From: Mucilaginibacter sp. dw_454
GTDB lineage: Bacteria; Bacteroidota; Bacteroidia; Sphingobacteriales; Sphingobacteriaceae
DNA length: 64,000 nt
Direction of reading: 5' to 3'
NCBI RefSeq assembly: GCF_018449775.1
Contig: NZ_JAAVVB010000001.1
Location: forward strand, 868,001-932,000
Both the position numbers and the translations under genes were made by a program. How positions within the stretch are numbered: position 1 is the first letter of the stretch; each line of letters starts with the position of its first letter. Positions 18,340 to 26,785 of this stretch are shown piece by piece. The notes below the pieces were generated by a model, which worked only from the letters and a program-made list of their open reading frames with translations, searched no databases and had not been told where the DNA came from.

Positions 18340-18378
18340 AACAGGCGGGTAACGATGAGTTATCCGCCTGTTTTGTTT
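18340..18378. terminator. Terminator after GH2 gene
   Basis: Stem AACAGGCGGGTAAC / GTTATCCGCCTGTT with loop GATGA, followed by TTTGTTT, 20 bp after the GH2 stop. Confidence 0.88.
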
Positions 18379-18520
18379 CATGTGCGTGTGCAATAAATGA
18401 AACACGTGAAACAGATACTTGATATAAGTATTTAATAATTAGATTATTGAGAAAGTTAAGTGAAACAGAATGAAACAGTAAAAATGACTTTTAAGTATTT
18501 TTTTGTTTCACCTAGATCAG
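18375..18520. repeat. Cluster of TGAAAC/GTTTCA words
   Basis: Six copies of TGAAAC or its complement occur in about 145 bp: one after the terminator U-run, two in TGAAACACGTGAAAC, two in GTGAAACAGAATGAAAC, and one in TTTGTTTCACC. The DNA is non-coding, between the convergent GH2 and DUF4468 genes. No function is assigned. Confidence 0.45.
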
Positions 18521-18565
18521 CATTAGAAGCTTGGTGCAACAATAAAATTGTTATCAAATGCTATC

Positions 18566-19141
18566 CTATTCTTTCATGGTTTGGTTGATAGACGCCAGTA
18601 TGTTATTAACAAACGGCGTTAAGCCCTCAAGCGCTTTGATAGAGCGTTTCTTAGTTAACGGCACTATATTAATGCCTTGCTCGTTTTTAGGATTTTTGCC
18701 AGTGGTAACGTACTTTGAAAGATCCTCGGCAGAGAAGAATGTCCGCTCATCGGTTGGTTCTGCCTGGTAACCGTATACTATGTTGTAAATCTTTACTTTA
18801 TAGCCGCTGTCTTTACTTACTATCTCAATCTTCATTTTTATTTTGCAAGGCACGTCCATTCCCATGGGGCCTTTAAAAATCAGGGTTTCTATCCCGTTTC
18901 CAAGTACTTTTCCCGTTGCAGCGTCTTTACTTTCAATTTCTTCGCTACTGTTATAACGTTTTACAAACCAGGCTTCTGCATTATGGAAAAACTGGGCTTG
19001 CGAGTGGCCCGAAACAGTATAATCTTCTTCATAAACAATCTCATTATTTACCATCGGAACACTTGGAGCCGGCTTAACCGTTTTTTGAGCAAATGTAACC
19101 TGGCTTATCAAAACAAATACTAGTAAAAATAATTTTCTCAT
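18566..19141 (-). CDS. DUF4468 (TBP-like fold) exported protein
   Basis: A 191-residue secreted protein with signal peptide MRKLFLLVFVLISQVTFAQ. The mature part matches the DUF4468 pattern found in Bacteroidota: YEEDYTVSGHSQAQFFHNAEAW near the start of the domain, a central FKGPMGMDVPCKIKMKIEI strand pair, and YKVKIYNIVYGYQ. The domain has a TATA-binding-protein-like fold; its role is unknown. It stands alone between a convergent GH2 gene and a LutA gene on the same strand, 80 bp away from the latter. Confidence 0.8.
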   Translation of the reverse strand: MRKLFLLVFVLISQVTFAQKTVKPAPSVPMVNNEIVYEEDYTVSGHSQAQFFHNAEAWFVKRYNSSEEIESKDAATGKVLGNGIETLIFKGPMGMDVPCKIKMKIEIVSKDSGYKVKIYNIVYGYQAEPTDERTFFSAEDLSKYVTTGKNPKNEQGINIVPLTKKRSIKALEGLTPFVNNILASINQTMKE

Positions 19142-19220
19142 AACTGATCAATTAGGTTTGTAATAATACTTATACGCTTTACAGACAGCGTGTTAAAATA
19201 ACGAAAATTAATAAAGAATG

Positions 19221-19949
19221 TTATATGTTGCCCCAGCCATGCGCCAGCACATCGGCCAGGTGCATACATTTAATGGGCAGTTCATTTTTGTCGATATAAC
19301 CTTGCAACTGTAGCAGGCATGACGCATCTGTCGAAATGATATATTCTGCACCTACAGCTATCGCATTATCTACCTTTTGCTGCGCCATGGCGCTCGAAAT
19401 AGCATCAAATTTAACCGAAAACGTACCGCCAAAACCGCAGCAAACATCGCCTTGAGGCAGATCAACTAACTCCAGTCCTAATACTTTAGATAATAGCTGA
19501 CGGGGTTCGGCTTTGATATGGCATTCGCGTAACGCAGCACAGCTGTCATGATAAACGGCACGGCCCTCTAACTCGGCGCCGAAATAATCAAATTGCAGGA
19601 TGTTTACCAGGAAGTCTGACAGCTCATAAATGTTGCCCTGCACCGTACGGCATTTGTTATGCACTACGGTATTGGTAAACAGATCATTATAGTAATTTTT
19701 CACCATGCCTGTGCATGATGCTGATGGTGAGACGATAACACTATCGTCAGAAAAACCATCCAGAAACTTACGCCCCACTGCTTTAGCATCATCCCAAAAA
19801 CCTGCATTAAAAGCCGGCTGACCGCAACAGGTTTGCTCCGGGTTATAATCAACTACACAGCCCGCTTTTTCTAATAACTTAACTGTATTAAAGGCTGTTT
19901 CAGGGAAAAGTTGATCTATAAAACAAGGAATAAAAAGCTCAGTCTTCAT
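19221..19949 (-). CDS. lutA: LutA/YkgE-type Fe-S oxidoreductase subunit (CCG domains)
   Basis: A 242-residue protein with two cysteine-rich CCG domains: EQTCCGQPAFNAG (residues ~58-70) and GDVCCGFGGTFS (~168-179), plus SPSASCTGM and HDSCAALREC. These motifs hold the non-cubane 4Fe-4S cluster of the LutABC lactate-oxidising complex and of GlcF/HdrB relatives. The start ATG at 19949 gives the expected LutA length. lutB and lutC are not next to it; it sits 12 bp after a UMF1-type transporter gene, so an operon with that gene is likely. Subunit identity is firm, the lactate role less so. Confidence 0.85.
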   Translation of the reverse strand: MKTELFIPCFIDQLFPETAFNTVKLLEKAGCVVDYNPEQTCCGQPAFNAGFWDDAKAVGRKFLDGFSDDSVIVSPSASCTGMVKNYYNDLFTNTVVHNKCRTVQGNIYELSDFLVNILQFDYFGAELEGRAVYHDSCAALRECHIKAEPRQLLSKVLGLELVDLPQGDVCCGFGGTFSVKFDAISSAMAQQKVDNAIAVGAEYIISTDASCLLQLQGYIDKNELPIKCMHLADVLAHGWGNI

Positions 19950-19961
19950 GCGCTGCTAATC

Positions 19962-21263
19962 TCACACTTTTTTTTGAATTTTCCGCTCCTCTTTGTACAA
20001 AGCAATCAGTAAAACCAGCCCGATGATAAAGAAAATACACAACATCAGGGCACTGTTGCGCATGTTGCCGGTCAGTTCTTCAATAAAACCAAAGCTGAAC
20101 ATACCGCCCACAATGGCCAACTTTTCGGTAACGTCGTAAAAACTAAAAAATGATGCCGTATCCGGGATATCCTGCGGTAAATATTTAGAATAAGTTGAAC
20201 GGGATAAAGACTGTATGCCGCCCATAATCATACCTACTACCCCCGCCAAAATATAAAACTGAAAAGCATTGGTAGTAAAATAAGCGCCCACGCAGGCTAA
20301 TATCCACACAAAAACTACTACAGCCAACACCAATACATTCCCGTAGCTTTCAGATAACCGCGACATTAAATTAGCGCCTACAATAGCCACCAATTGAATG
20401 ATCAATACAACAGTAATCAAGTTTGCTGTAGGCAGATGCAGGATCTTGGCACCAAAACTAGCCGCTACTAACATAATGGTTTGTACCCCCATCGAATAAA
20501 AAAAGAAAGCCGGTAAATAACGTTTTAATAAAGGCATATTTTTAACCTGTTGCCAAACCTTGCCCAGTTCTATAAAGCCACCTTTAATAATGTTATGATG
20601 ATGCCCTTGTGCGTTGGGGCTGCCTTTAGGTAATACCGTAAACGGGATATAAGCAAAGCCTATCCACCATACGCCCACTAATAAGAATGATAACTGCGCC
20701 GAACTGCTGGCGGTTAAACCAAATACCTTAGGGAACAATACAAATACAAAACAGATGATCTGCAGTATCACGCTACCGACATAACCATAAGTAAAACCCT
20801 TGGCACTTACTTTATCCTGCATATCCACCGTAGCTATTTCCGGCAGATAAGAGTTATAAAAAACAAAGCCTCCGGTATAGCCAATAGCCGCCAGCGCGAA
20901 ACAGATGATACCAAACTCCAGACTGCTCAGTTTAAAAAAGAACAGGCACCCGCATGATAATGCACCCAGCCAGGTAAAGCATTTCATAAAGATCTTTTTA
21001 TTGCCCTGGTAATCGGCTATAGAGGTCAGTATCGGCAACAAAATAGCCACTATCAAATATGCTGCTGCCAGCGCATAATCTGACAGCGCCGTATTGACAA
21101 AGCTTTTTCCGAAAAACATTACCCTATCACCTGTTGCTTTATTGGCGGTAATGGCCACGTAATAAGCAGGGAATATTGTCGAGGTAATAACCAGGTTATA
21201 AGCCGAGTTGGCCCAGTCGAACATGGCCCAGGCGCGAATGGTTTTTTTATCGTTCTTTTCCAA
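19962..21263 (-). CDS. MFS transporter, UMF1 (Atg22-like) family, paralogue 1, TTG start
   Basis: A 433-residue membrane protein with about twelve transmembrane segments, of the UMF1/Atg22-like branch of the major facilitator superfamily. The family N-terminus KKTIRAWAMFDWANSAYNLVI and the loop GGIQSLSRSTYSKYLPQ are clear. To include the conserved N-terminus the start must be the TTG at 21263; the first ATG would cut into TM1. A close paralogue lies at 22961-24295, with an S41 peptidase gene between them. In eukaryotes Atg22 exports amino acids from vacuoles; the bacterial substrate is unknown. It is probably co-transcribed with the downstream LutA gene. Confidence 0.87.
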   Translation of the reverse strand: MEKNDKKTIRAWAMFDWANSAYNLVITSTIFPAYYVAITANKATGDRVMFFGKSFVNTALSDYALAAAYLIVAILLPILTSIADYQGNKKIFMKCFTWLGALSCGCLFFFKLSSLEFGIICFALAAIGYTGGFVFYNSYLPEIATVDMQDKVSAKGFTYGYVGSVILQIICFVFVLFPKVFGLTASSSAQLSFLLVGVWWIGFAYIPFTVLPKGSPNAQGHHHNIIKGGFIELGKVWQQVKNMPLLKRYLPAFFFYSMGVQTIMLVAASFGAKILHLPTANLITVVLIIQLVAIVGANLMSRLSESYGNVLVLAVVVFVWILACVGAYFTTNAFQFYILAGVVGMIMGGIQSLSRSTYSKYLPQDIPDTASFFSFYDVTEKLAIVGGMFSFGFIEELTGNMRNSALMLCIFFIIGLVLLIALYKEERKIQKKV

Positions 21264-21340
21264 TGAGTGATGAGTGAAATAGTAAGCTAAAGTATTAAAT
21301 ATAGCGGTGGGTTCAAACCATGAGTGTTTCTAAAAATTAA

Positions 21341-21450
21341 TTTGTCATTCTGAGCGACAGCGAAGAATCTTATACGTCTAGAATTTAGCAGTTTGCCAGG
21401 TTTTTGCCTATCACTTTTATAAGATCCTTCACTACGTTCAGGATGACAAA
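21341..21450. repeat. Palindromic element of the GTCATTCTGAGCG family
   Basis: The left arm TTTGTCATTCTGAGCGACAG and right arm ending TTCAGGATGACAAA form an imperfect inverted repeat, with AGAATCTTAT and ATAAGATCC pairing inside. This is the widespread Bacteroidota intergenic palindrome type and is related to the arms of the 139-bp and 132-bp tandem units. It is inserted between two half-sites of the TAGCGATGGGTTT palindrome (about 21300 and 21473-21494). Confidence 0.85.
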
Positions 21451-21491
21451 CTGCTTTTAAATCTTCGAATGGGCGCGATTCAAACCTATCG

Positions 21492-22841
21492 CTACCTGGT
21501 TTTAGCCTGGTGATTGGAACCAAGCATTTTAATAGCAAGATCCACAGCGGCATCTTTACCGGTAACCCGCTCCTTAATGGTAGGGTAAACCTGGTAATCG
21601 GGCACAAAGTACGTCACCTTATCTTTTTGATATCCCGGCAGGTAAAAATTGGTGGTAGGAAAGTAAGCCCGGCTTTGGGTATTTGAAGTAATTCCTTCCT
21701 GAATCTCGCCCGAAATAAACAATGGTTCGGTACTTATTTGGCCTATTACGGTGCCCATTTTATAATATTGAAAAGTGTTGGCCATCATGTGGGCGCTTGA
21801 ATAGCAAAGGACATTGGTTAACAGGATAGTTTTCCCCATAAACTTATCGGCCATCGGCTTCGGGATGCTGGGCACAGTGTCGATTTCGAAAATTTTCTTT
21901 GAATTTTGAAGCGATTCCTCGCCGGTATCCATCAGGTATTTTTTGTCGGTAATATAGTCGAAAACATCCCTTGCCAGTTTTGTGCTCCCACCATAATTGT
22001 TCCTGATATCAATAATCAGCTTGTTAACGTGCTGCTGTTTAACGGCTTTAAAAAATATCTTCAGGCCAGAGTCAAGCTTTTTCCGGTTCTCGGTCAGCAA
22101 GTCTTTTATCCCCAGGTAAGCAATACCATCTTTTCCTTCAGCAATTTTATAGCTGAAATCATGTCCGTCATCATCAAGTGTGGCAACTACTTTAGCCGAA
22201 ACTCCTTTTGTGTCTACGGTTTTACCGGCAAATTTTACACTGAAATTATTGCGGAACCCCATCCCCTGTAGTAAACTCCGGTAAAAGCGGTCCTCATTTC
22301 GTCTTTCAAAATAATTCTCTTCATTGCTTTTCAGGGCGACACCGTAGCGCAGTTTATTTAAAATATCTTTTGACGACACGGTATTGATGGCAAGAATTTC
22401 AGTTCCTTTTTTAATTGTCGCATCGGATCTTAAACAGCTATCGACAAAAATCCTGTCATGATCAATAAAAACAGTGAAGGGGAAATAGAGTTCGGGATTT
22501 TTTTGCTCCAGGTTTTCGACCAGCTTTTTACTCAGAAAAAATTGAAAATGCCCATCTTTTAATAACATAAACATGGGCGACACTTTTTGATAAAACTCGA
22601 TGACGGTCATCGGCTTGTTTAGTGACGCTTCTACGGTTTGCTTGATGGAGTCGTAAGTGCTTTTAGGACATAGATAAAACGGAGTGGGTACTTTAGTTTC
22701 TATGTTCGAGGTTATTTCTTTAAAATCAGCTTTAAGCGAGTCGGCAGAGATTTTATCATCGATACCCGGTAAGGCATTGGGTTTGCAATTAATAAAAATG
22801 AGCAGTAAGCAAATTGATGTGATAATAAAGGACGTTTTCAT
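21492..22841 (-). CDS. S41 family peptidase (C-terminal-processing-protease type), lipoprotein
   Basis: A 449-residue S41 serine protease relative with a lipoprotein-type signal (LLLIFINC, Cys at ~19), so probably a periplasmic lipoprotein. Catalytic-domain landmarks are KLIIDIRNNYGGSTKLA, the nucleophile region VLCYSSAHMMANTF, and FPTTNFYLPGYQ; the N-terminal part has a long helical region and a short PDZ-like stretch (ATIKKGTEILAIN). The stop codon lies inside the GCTA end of a dispersed palindrome half-site. It stands between two UMF1 transporter paralogues on the same strand. The substrate is unknown. Confidence 0.87.
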   Translation of the reverse strand: MKTSFIITSICLLLIFINCKPNALPGIDDKISADSLKADFKEITSNIETKVPTPFYLCPKSTYDSIKQTVEASLNKPMTVIEFYQKVSPMFMLLKDGHFQFFLSKKLVENLEQKNPELYFPFTVFIDHDRIFVDSCLRSDATIKKGTEILAINTVSSKDILNKLRYGVALKSNEENYFERRNEDRFYRSLLQGMGFRNNFSVKFAGKTVDTKGVSAKVVATLDDDGHDFSYKIAEGKDGIAYLGIKDLLTENRKKLDSGLKIFFKAVKQQHVNKLIIDIRNNYGGSTKLARDVFDYITDKKYLMDTGEESLQNSKKIFEIDTVPSIPKPMADKFMGKTILLTNVLCYSSAHMMANTFQYYKMGTVIGQISTEPLFISGEIQEGITSNTQSRAYFPTTNFYLPGYQKDKVTYFVPDYQVYPTIKERVTGKDAAVDLAIKMLGSNHQAKTR

Positions 22842-22881
22842 TGGGTTTAGGTTATGAGCAAGGTTAAATGCCCCGTAAAAA

Positions 22882-22914
22882 TATAAAAAAAGCCGCTACT
22901 TATCAGTAACGGCC
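22882..22914 (-). terminator. Terminator of UMF1 paralogue 2
   Basis: On the minus strand GGCCGTTAC / GTAGCGGC form a hairpin followed by seven T, 47 bp after the UMF1 stop at 22961. Confidence 0.8.
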
Positions 22915-22921
22915 TTAAATG

Positions 22922-22948
22922 TAGCGATGGGTTTTAAACCCATCGCTA
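22922..22948. repeat. Dispersed palindrome, TAGCGATGGGTTT family, copy 2
   Basis: A perfect 13-bp inverted repeat, TAGCGATGGGTTT / AAACCCATCGCTA, with one base between. It has the same core as copy 1 at 16005-16033. It lies between the UMF1 paralogue 2 stop and its terminator. Confidence 0.85.
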
Positions 22949-22960
22949 TAAAGTATATCA

Positions 22961-24295
22961 TTAAACCAAATCAGCCTGCGGTGCTAACCGTGCATTCTTA
23001 GCTTTCTTTTCGGCTACAAATAGTACAATCAATAATACTAAGCCAACTACAAAGAAAACGTCTAAGGCTAAAGCTGAGTCGCGCATTTCATGCGTATAAT
23101 CCTCTACCAAAGCAAAAACGGCAAGGCCCACCACAATAGAAAGCTTTTCGGTAGCATCATAAAAGCTGAAATAAGATGCGGTGTCAGGGATGTTTTCCGG
23201 CAGCAATTTAGCGTAAGTTGAGCGCGATAAAGACTGCACACCGCCCATAACTATACCCACGGCAAATGCAGCTACGTAAAACTGATTTTGGTTGGCTATG
23301 TAGTATACACTTAAACAGGTCAAGGTCCAGAATATCACCAGCACAATCAATGCCCTGGTGTTACCAAATTTGTTTGACGCCAGCGAGGTAAGCCAGGCAC
23401 CTATGATAGCTACTACTTGAATGATCAGGATAATGGTAATTAAATCGTCGTCCTTCATGTGTAATTCTTTCGCGGCAAATTCGGCGGCTACCAGCATAAT
23501 GGTTTGCACACCTACCGAGTAAAAGAAAAACGCAGGCAAAAAGCGTTTTACCAGAGGCATGTTTTTGATCTTACCGAGCACTTTGGCCAGCTCTTTAAAC
23601 CCGCCGGTAAACACATTGAACTGGTGAGAGCCTGCATTGGGCTGCCCCTTTGGCAAGATCTTGAAAGGGATAATAGCAAAGCCCAGCCACCACACAAACA
23701 CAATGACAAACGAGATGCGCGCACCCATATCTTCAGTTATCCCGAATGTACTATGGAACAGCACCCCTATCAAACAAACCAGTTGTACCACAATACTGCC
23801 GGCAAAGCCGTAAATGAAACCTTTGGCGCTCACGTTATCCTGCTGATCGAGCGTGGCAATTTGGGGCAGGTACGAGTTGTAGAAAACAAAGCCGCCGCAA
23901 TAACCTATGGTAGCTAAACCAAAGCAGATCATACCCCACTCTATCGGCCCGCCTTCTTTTAAAAAGAACAAGCCGGCGCAAGCTAATGCGCCCAGCCAGG
24001 TAAACATTTGCAGGTATAGTTTTTTTGCTCCGCGATAATCTGCTATCGAAGTCAATATCGGTAGCAAAAGCACAATAAGCAGGTATGATGCCGCTAAAAT
24101 GTAGTTTTGCAATACGGTATTGACAAACTTGTGCCCAAAAAAGCTAACCATGTTTTTACCGTATTTGGTGTTAGTTGTAATACCTACATAGTAAGCGGGG
24201 AAAATTGTCGAGGTGATAACCATGTTGTACGACTGGTTGGCCCAATCGAACATGCACCACGCCCAGATCGTTTTTTTGTTGTTTTTTTCTTCCAT
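22961..24295 (-). CDS. MFS transporter, UMF1 (Atg22-like) family, paralogue 2
   Basis: A 444-residue twelve-TM transporter starting MEEKNNKKTIWAWCMFDWAN, clearly homologous along its whole length to the protein at 19962-21263; for example, GGVQSLSRSTYAKLLPENI matches GGIQSLSRSTYSKYLPQ. The pair looks like a gene duplication that now brackets an S41 peptidase gene. The C-terminus is basic (AEKKAKNARLAPQADLV). The substrate is unknown. It has an ATG start, unlike its TTG-started paralogue. It ends at its own terminator and dispersed palindrome, so it is probably a single-gene unit. Confidence 0.9.
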   Translation of the reverse strand: MEEKNNKKTIWAWCMFDWANQSYNMVITSTIFPAYYVGITTNTKYGKNMVSFFGHKFVNTVLQNYILAASYLLIVLLLPILTSIADYRGAKKLYLQMFTWLGALACAGLFFLKEGGPIEWGMICFGLATIGYCGGFVFYNSYLPQIATLDQQDNVSAKGFIYGFAGSIVVQLVCLIGVLFHSTFGITEDMGARISFVIVFVWWLGFAIIPFKILPKGQPNAGSHQFNVFTGGFKELAKVLGKIKNMPLVKRFLPAFFFYSVGVQTIMLVAAEFAAKELHMKDDDLITIILIIQVVAIIGAWLTSLASNKFGNTRALIVLVIFWTLTCLSVYYIANQNQFYVAAFAVGIVMGGVQSLSRSTYAKLLPENIPDTASYFSFYDATEKLSIVVGLAVFALVEDYTHEMRDSALALDVFFVVGLVLLIVLFVAEKKAKNARLAPQADLV

Positions 24296-24342
24296 TGTGA
24301 TTGCCTAAAAGTATATAATTTTTGGCAAGTACAAAAGAGTAG

Positions 24343-24436
24343 GCCCGCTCTAAATCTCCCCCGGTTGGGGAGACTTTATAAGCCGTCTAAAACTAATTAT
24401 TGAAGTCCTCCCTTCCGGGGAGGATTTAGGAGGGGC
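24343..24436. repeat. Palindromic intergenic element, GCCCGCTCTAAATCTCCC type
   Basis: The left end GCCCGCTCTAAATCTCCC and right end GGATTTAGGAGGGGC pair, as do inner blocks GGGGAGACTT and AAGTCCTCCC. This is a different sequence family from the other palindromes. It runs into the stop codon of the MHS transporter gene at 24436. Confidence 0.8.
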
Positions 24437-25710
24437 TATTCATCCAGCTTAGAACGCTTGCTCATATCAGGCATAAAAATTACCGTAATCAACGATATAC
24501 CCACACAAACTGCCAGGTACCAGTAAAACCCATCAGGGTAGCCGGCTTTTTTGAAACCTAGCGCAACCGACTCAGCCGTGCCGCCAAATATAGCCACGGT
24601 AATGGCGTAGGGAAAAGCCACGCCTAATGACCTAATATTTACCGGGAATAATTCGGCCTTTACAATGGCCGATATGGAGGTATTTAAACTCAGGATAACG
24701 AGCGCGACTGTGATAATGGTTGTCGCCCAGAAAAAACTATGCGTCTGCCCTAATAATACCATTGCCGGCACGGATAAAACACTTAAGGATACCGCGATGA
24801 TCATGAAGCGTTTACGATTCATGATATCGCCTAACATACCGGCTAACGGCTGTGCCAACATGAAGATAAACAGGGCAATGGCTATGATTAGCGTCGAGTC
24901 GCTTTTACTAAAGCCCGAGGTATTAACCAAAAACTTTTGTACATAAGTAGTGAGCGTATAATAAGTAATAGTTAGCCCGACGGTAAACCCCACAATAATG
25001 AGCGACTCCTTACGGTATTTATACAACTCTTTTAAGCTGCCGCGTTTTTGCGTTGCGATTTTCTCTGTGCTGAAAGCCTCGCTCTCTGTCATGTTGCGGC
25101 GCAGGTAAACAGCCGACAAAGCCAGCAAAGCGCCGATACCAAATGGAATGCGCCAGCCCCAGGTAGCTAGTTGTGCCGGTGTTAACAGGCATCGTTGTAA
25201 TAACAATAAAATGCCCAAAGCAATTAACTGGCCGACAATAGTAGTAACATATTGAAAACTCGAATATAATCCCCTTCGGTTTTTTGGAGCGATCTCGCTC
25301 AGGTAGGTTGCCGCGGTGCCGTACTCGCCGCCTACGCTTAAACCTTGCAGCATGCGGGCCAGCACTAATATCAAAGGAGCGGCTATGCCGATAGTTGAAT
25401 ACCCGGGCACACAAGTGATAATGAGCGAGCCGCCGCTCATCAAAATAATTGATAAAGTTAGCGCCGCTTTACGGCCTTTTCTATCTGCATAAGCGCCCAT
25501 GAGCCAACCGCCTATAGGCCGCATTAAAAAGCCGATAGCAAATATGCCTGCGGTATTAAAAAGCTGCGCAGTTTGATCTTGTTTCGGGAAAAACGTATCG
25601 GCAAAATAAAGCGAAAAGATCGAATAAACATACCAGTCATACCACTCGATCAAATTACCGACCGAGCCGCTAAAAACCTGCGTGAAATGTTTACCTAATG
25701 ACTTTGTCAT
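24436..25710 (-). CDS. MFS transporter, metabolite:H+ symporter (KgtP/ProP-like)
   Basis: A 424-residue twelve-TM transporter of the MHS family, which brings in dicarboxylates, citrate, shikimate, proline or betaine with protons. The N-terminus SGSVGNLIEWYDWYVYS is the family signature, and the TM2-TM3 loop (GGWLMGAYADRKGRKAALT) and TM4 region (LSVGGEYGTAATYLSEIAP) are well kept. The substrate cannot be told from sequence; alpha-ketoglutarate-like acids are a reasonable guess. The start ATG lies only 6 bp from the heptamer array (copy B), which fills the gap to the upstream TIM-barrel gene on the same strand. The stop codon is part of a palindromic element. Confidence 0.88.
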   Translation of the reverse strand: MTKSLGKHFTQVFSGSVGNLIEWYDWYVYSIFSLYFADTFFPKQDQTAQLFNTAGIFAIGFLMRPIGGWLMGAYADRKGRKAALTLSIILMSGGSLIITCVPGYSTIGIAAPLILVLARMLQGLSVGGEYGTAATYLSEIAPKNRRGLYSSFQYVTTIVGQLIALGILLLLQRCLLTPAQLATWGWRIPFGIGALLALSAVYLRRNMTESEAFSTEKIATQKRGSLKELYKYRKESLIIVGFTVGLTITYYTLTTYVQKFLVNTSGFSKSDSTLIIAIALFIFMLAQPLAGMLGDIMNRKRFMIIAVSLSVLSVPAMVLLGQTHSFFWATTIITVALVILSLNTSISAIVKAELFPVNIRSLGVAFPYAITVAIFGGTAESVALGFKKAGYPDGFYWYLAVCVGISLITVIFMPDMSKRSKLDE

Positions 25711-25715
25711 GTTGT

Positions 25716-25814
25716 ACGTTTGACATTATACGTAGTACGTTATGAATGCAAAATGTTAAAATACAGGATTGGCAGTAATTTACAAAACGTACTACGTATC
25801 ACGTACAACGTCAA
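25716..25814. repeat. Inverted ACGTNNN heptamer array, copy B
   Basis: Left arm: ACGT at 25716, 25730 and 25737 with ACAT at 25723. Right arm: ACGT at 25787, 25794, 25801 and 25808. All steps are exactly 7 bp. The arms are approximate reverse complements separated by about 46 bp of AT-rich DNA. The array spans nearly the whole gap between the TIM-barrel stop (25817) and the MHS transporter start (25710). Confidence 0.9.
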
Positions 25815-25816
25815 AC

Positions 25817-26704
25817 CTAAACCAGGTTCTTTTTAATATAATTATAACTCTGCGTAATGCTGTTAAACGGATCGCCGGGTGTTTGGTCTTGCTCTACGAA
25901 GAAATACTTCAAGCCGGCTTTGTCAGCATGTTTAAATATGTTTTTAAAGTCGATAATACCGTTGCCTACCTCTGTAAAGTTACGCGCCGGTGTCTTATCC
26001 ATATCCTTCACATGAAACAGCGGGAACCTGCCCGGGTTTTCATTGATCAGGGCAATTGGGTCTTGATTGGCTTTGGTAATCCAGTACAGGTCCATTTCCA
26101 TTTTTACGAGGTCCTTATCACTATTGGCCAATATAGTTTCGTAAGGGTATTTGCCGTCCTCCTGCTTAAACTCAAAATCGTGGTTATGATAACTCAGTTG
26201 GATGCCCGATTTTTTACAGGTTTCGCCGGCTTTGTTTAAATAGTCTGCCAGTTTTTTGAAATGATCCAGGTTACCGCGCTCGCTGTCTGCCAGCCAGGCG
26301 CAAACCATATATTTCAGGCCCACTTCGGCCGCGTCATCAACGGCTTTCTGCCAATCATGCAGAATTGTTCCTACTGTGTCCTTGCCTTTGTCTTGCTCCT
26401 CGCCCAGGCGATAATGGCTGCTCAGCATCACCAGTCCGTTTTGTTTTAAAACTTTGCTGAAAGCTTTCGGCTCCATACCATAAAATTTTTCGTCGCCGGT
26501 GTAAGTCGCACCTTCTACCGAGTTATAACCAACCTTTGCCACTTTAGCCAGCGCGGCTAAAGGATCAGCAGCCATGGCATCGCGCACGGTGTAGAGTTGC
26601 AGGCCGATATACTTTTTGTCGTAAGCGAAGGCTTTGTAGTTTGACAACACCCCTGCTGCCGAAATTACAGCCGATGCCTTTACAAAAGAACGTCTATTTA
26701 ACAT
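25817..26704 (-). CDS. Exported sugar phosphate isomerase/epimerase-like TIM-barrel protein
   Basis: A 295-residue protein from the ATG at 26704; a longer frame upstream lacks sense as a signal. The N-terminus MLNRRSFVKASAVISAAG is a twin-arginine (Tat) type signal. The rest is an AP-endonuclease-2-type TIM barrel of the xylose-isomerase-like superfamily: YIGLQLYTVRD, VGYNSVEGATYTG, then metal-site stretches LSYHNHDFEFK, KMEMDLYWITKA and LFHVKDMD, and a final KYFFVEQDQTPGDP. Relatives act on inositols or ketohexoses; the substrate is not known. Array copy B separates it from the MHS transporter downstream on the same strand, suggesting a possible uptake and conversion pair. Confidence 0.88.
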   Translation of the reverse strand: MLNRRSFVKASAVISAAGVLSNYKAFAYDKKYIGLQLYTVRDAMAADPLAALAKVAKVGYNSVEGATYTGDEKFYGMEPKAFSKVLKQNGLVMLSSHYRLGEEQDKGKDTVGTILHDWQKAVDDAAEVGLKYMVCAWLADSERGNLDHFKKLADYLNKAGETCKKSGIQLSYHNHDFEFKQEDGKYPYETILANSDKDLVKMEMDLYWITKANQDPIALINENPGRFPLFHVKDMDKTPARNFTEVGNGIIDFKNIFKHADKAGLKYFFVEQDQTPGDPFNSITQSYNYIKKNLV

Positions 26705-26785
26705 AAGATAGTTTATTAGGTAATAAATTGGTTCACCGGACAAGATAGATCAAGTTCACGATTTTTCAAAATACCCAGGATACAG

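Noticed and set aside
21287..21607. 106-residue ORF
   Set aside because: It runs through a palindromic repeat and overlaps the end of the S41 gene in another frame; no family features.
24343..24436. Palindromic element as an insertion sequence remnant
   Set aside because: No transposase fragment or target duplication is visible; only an inverted repeat of under 100 bp.
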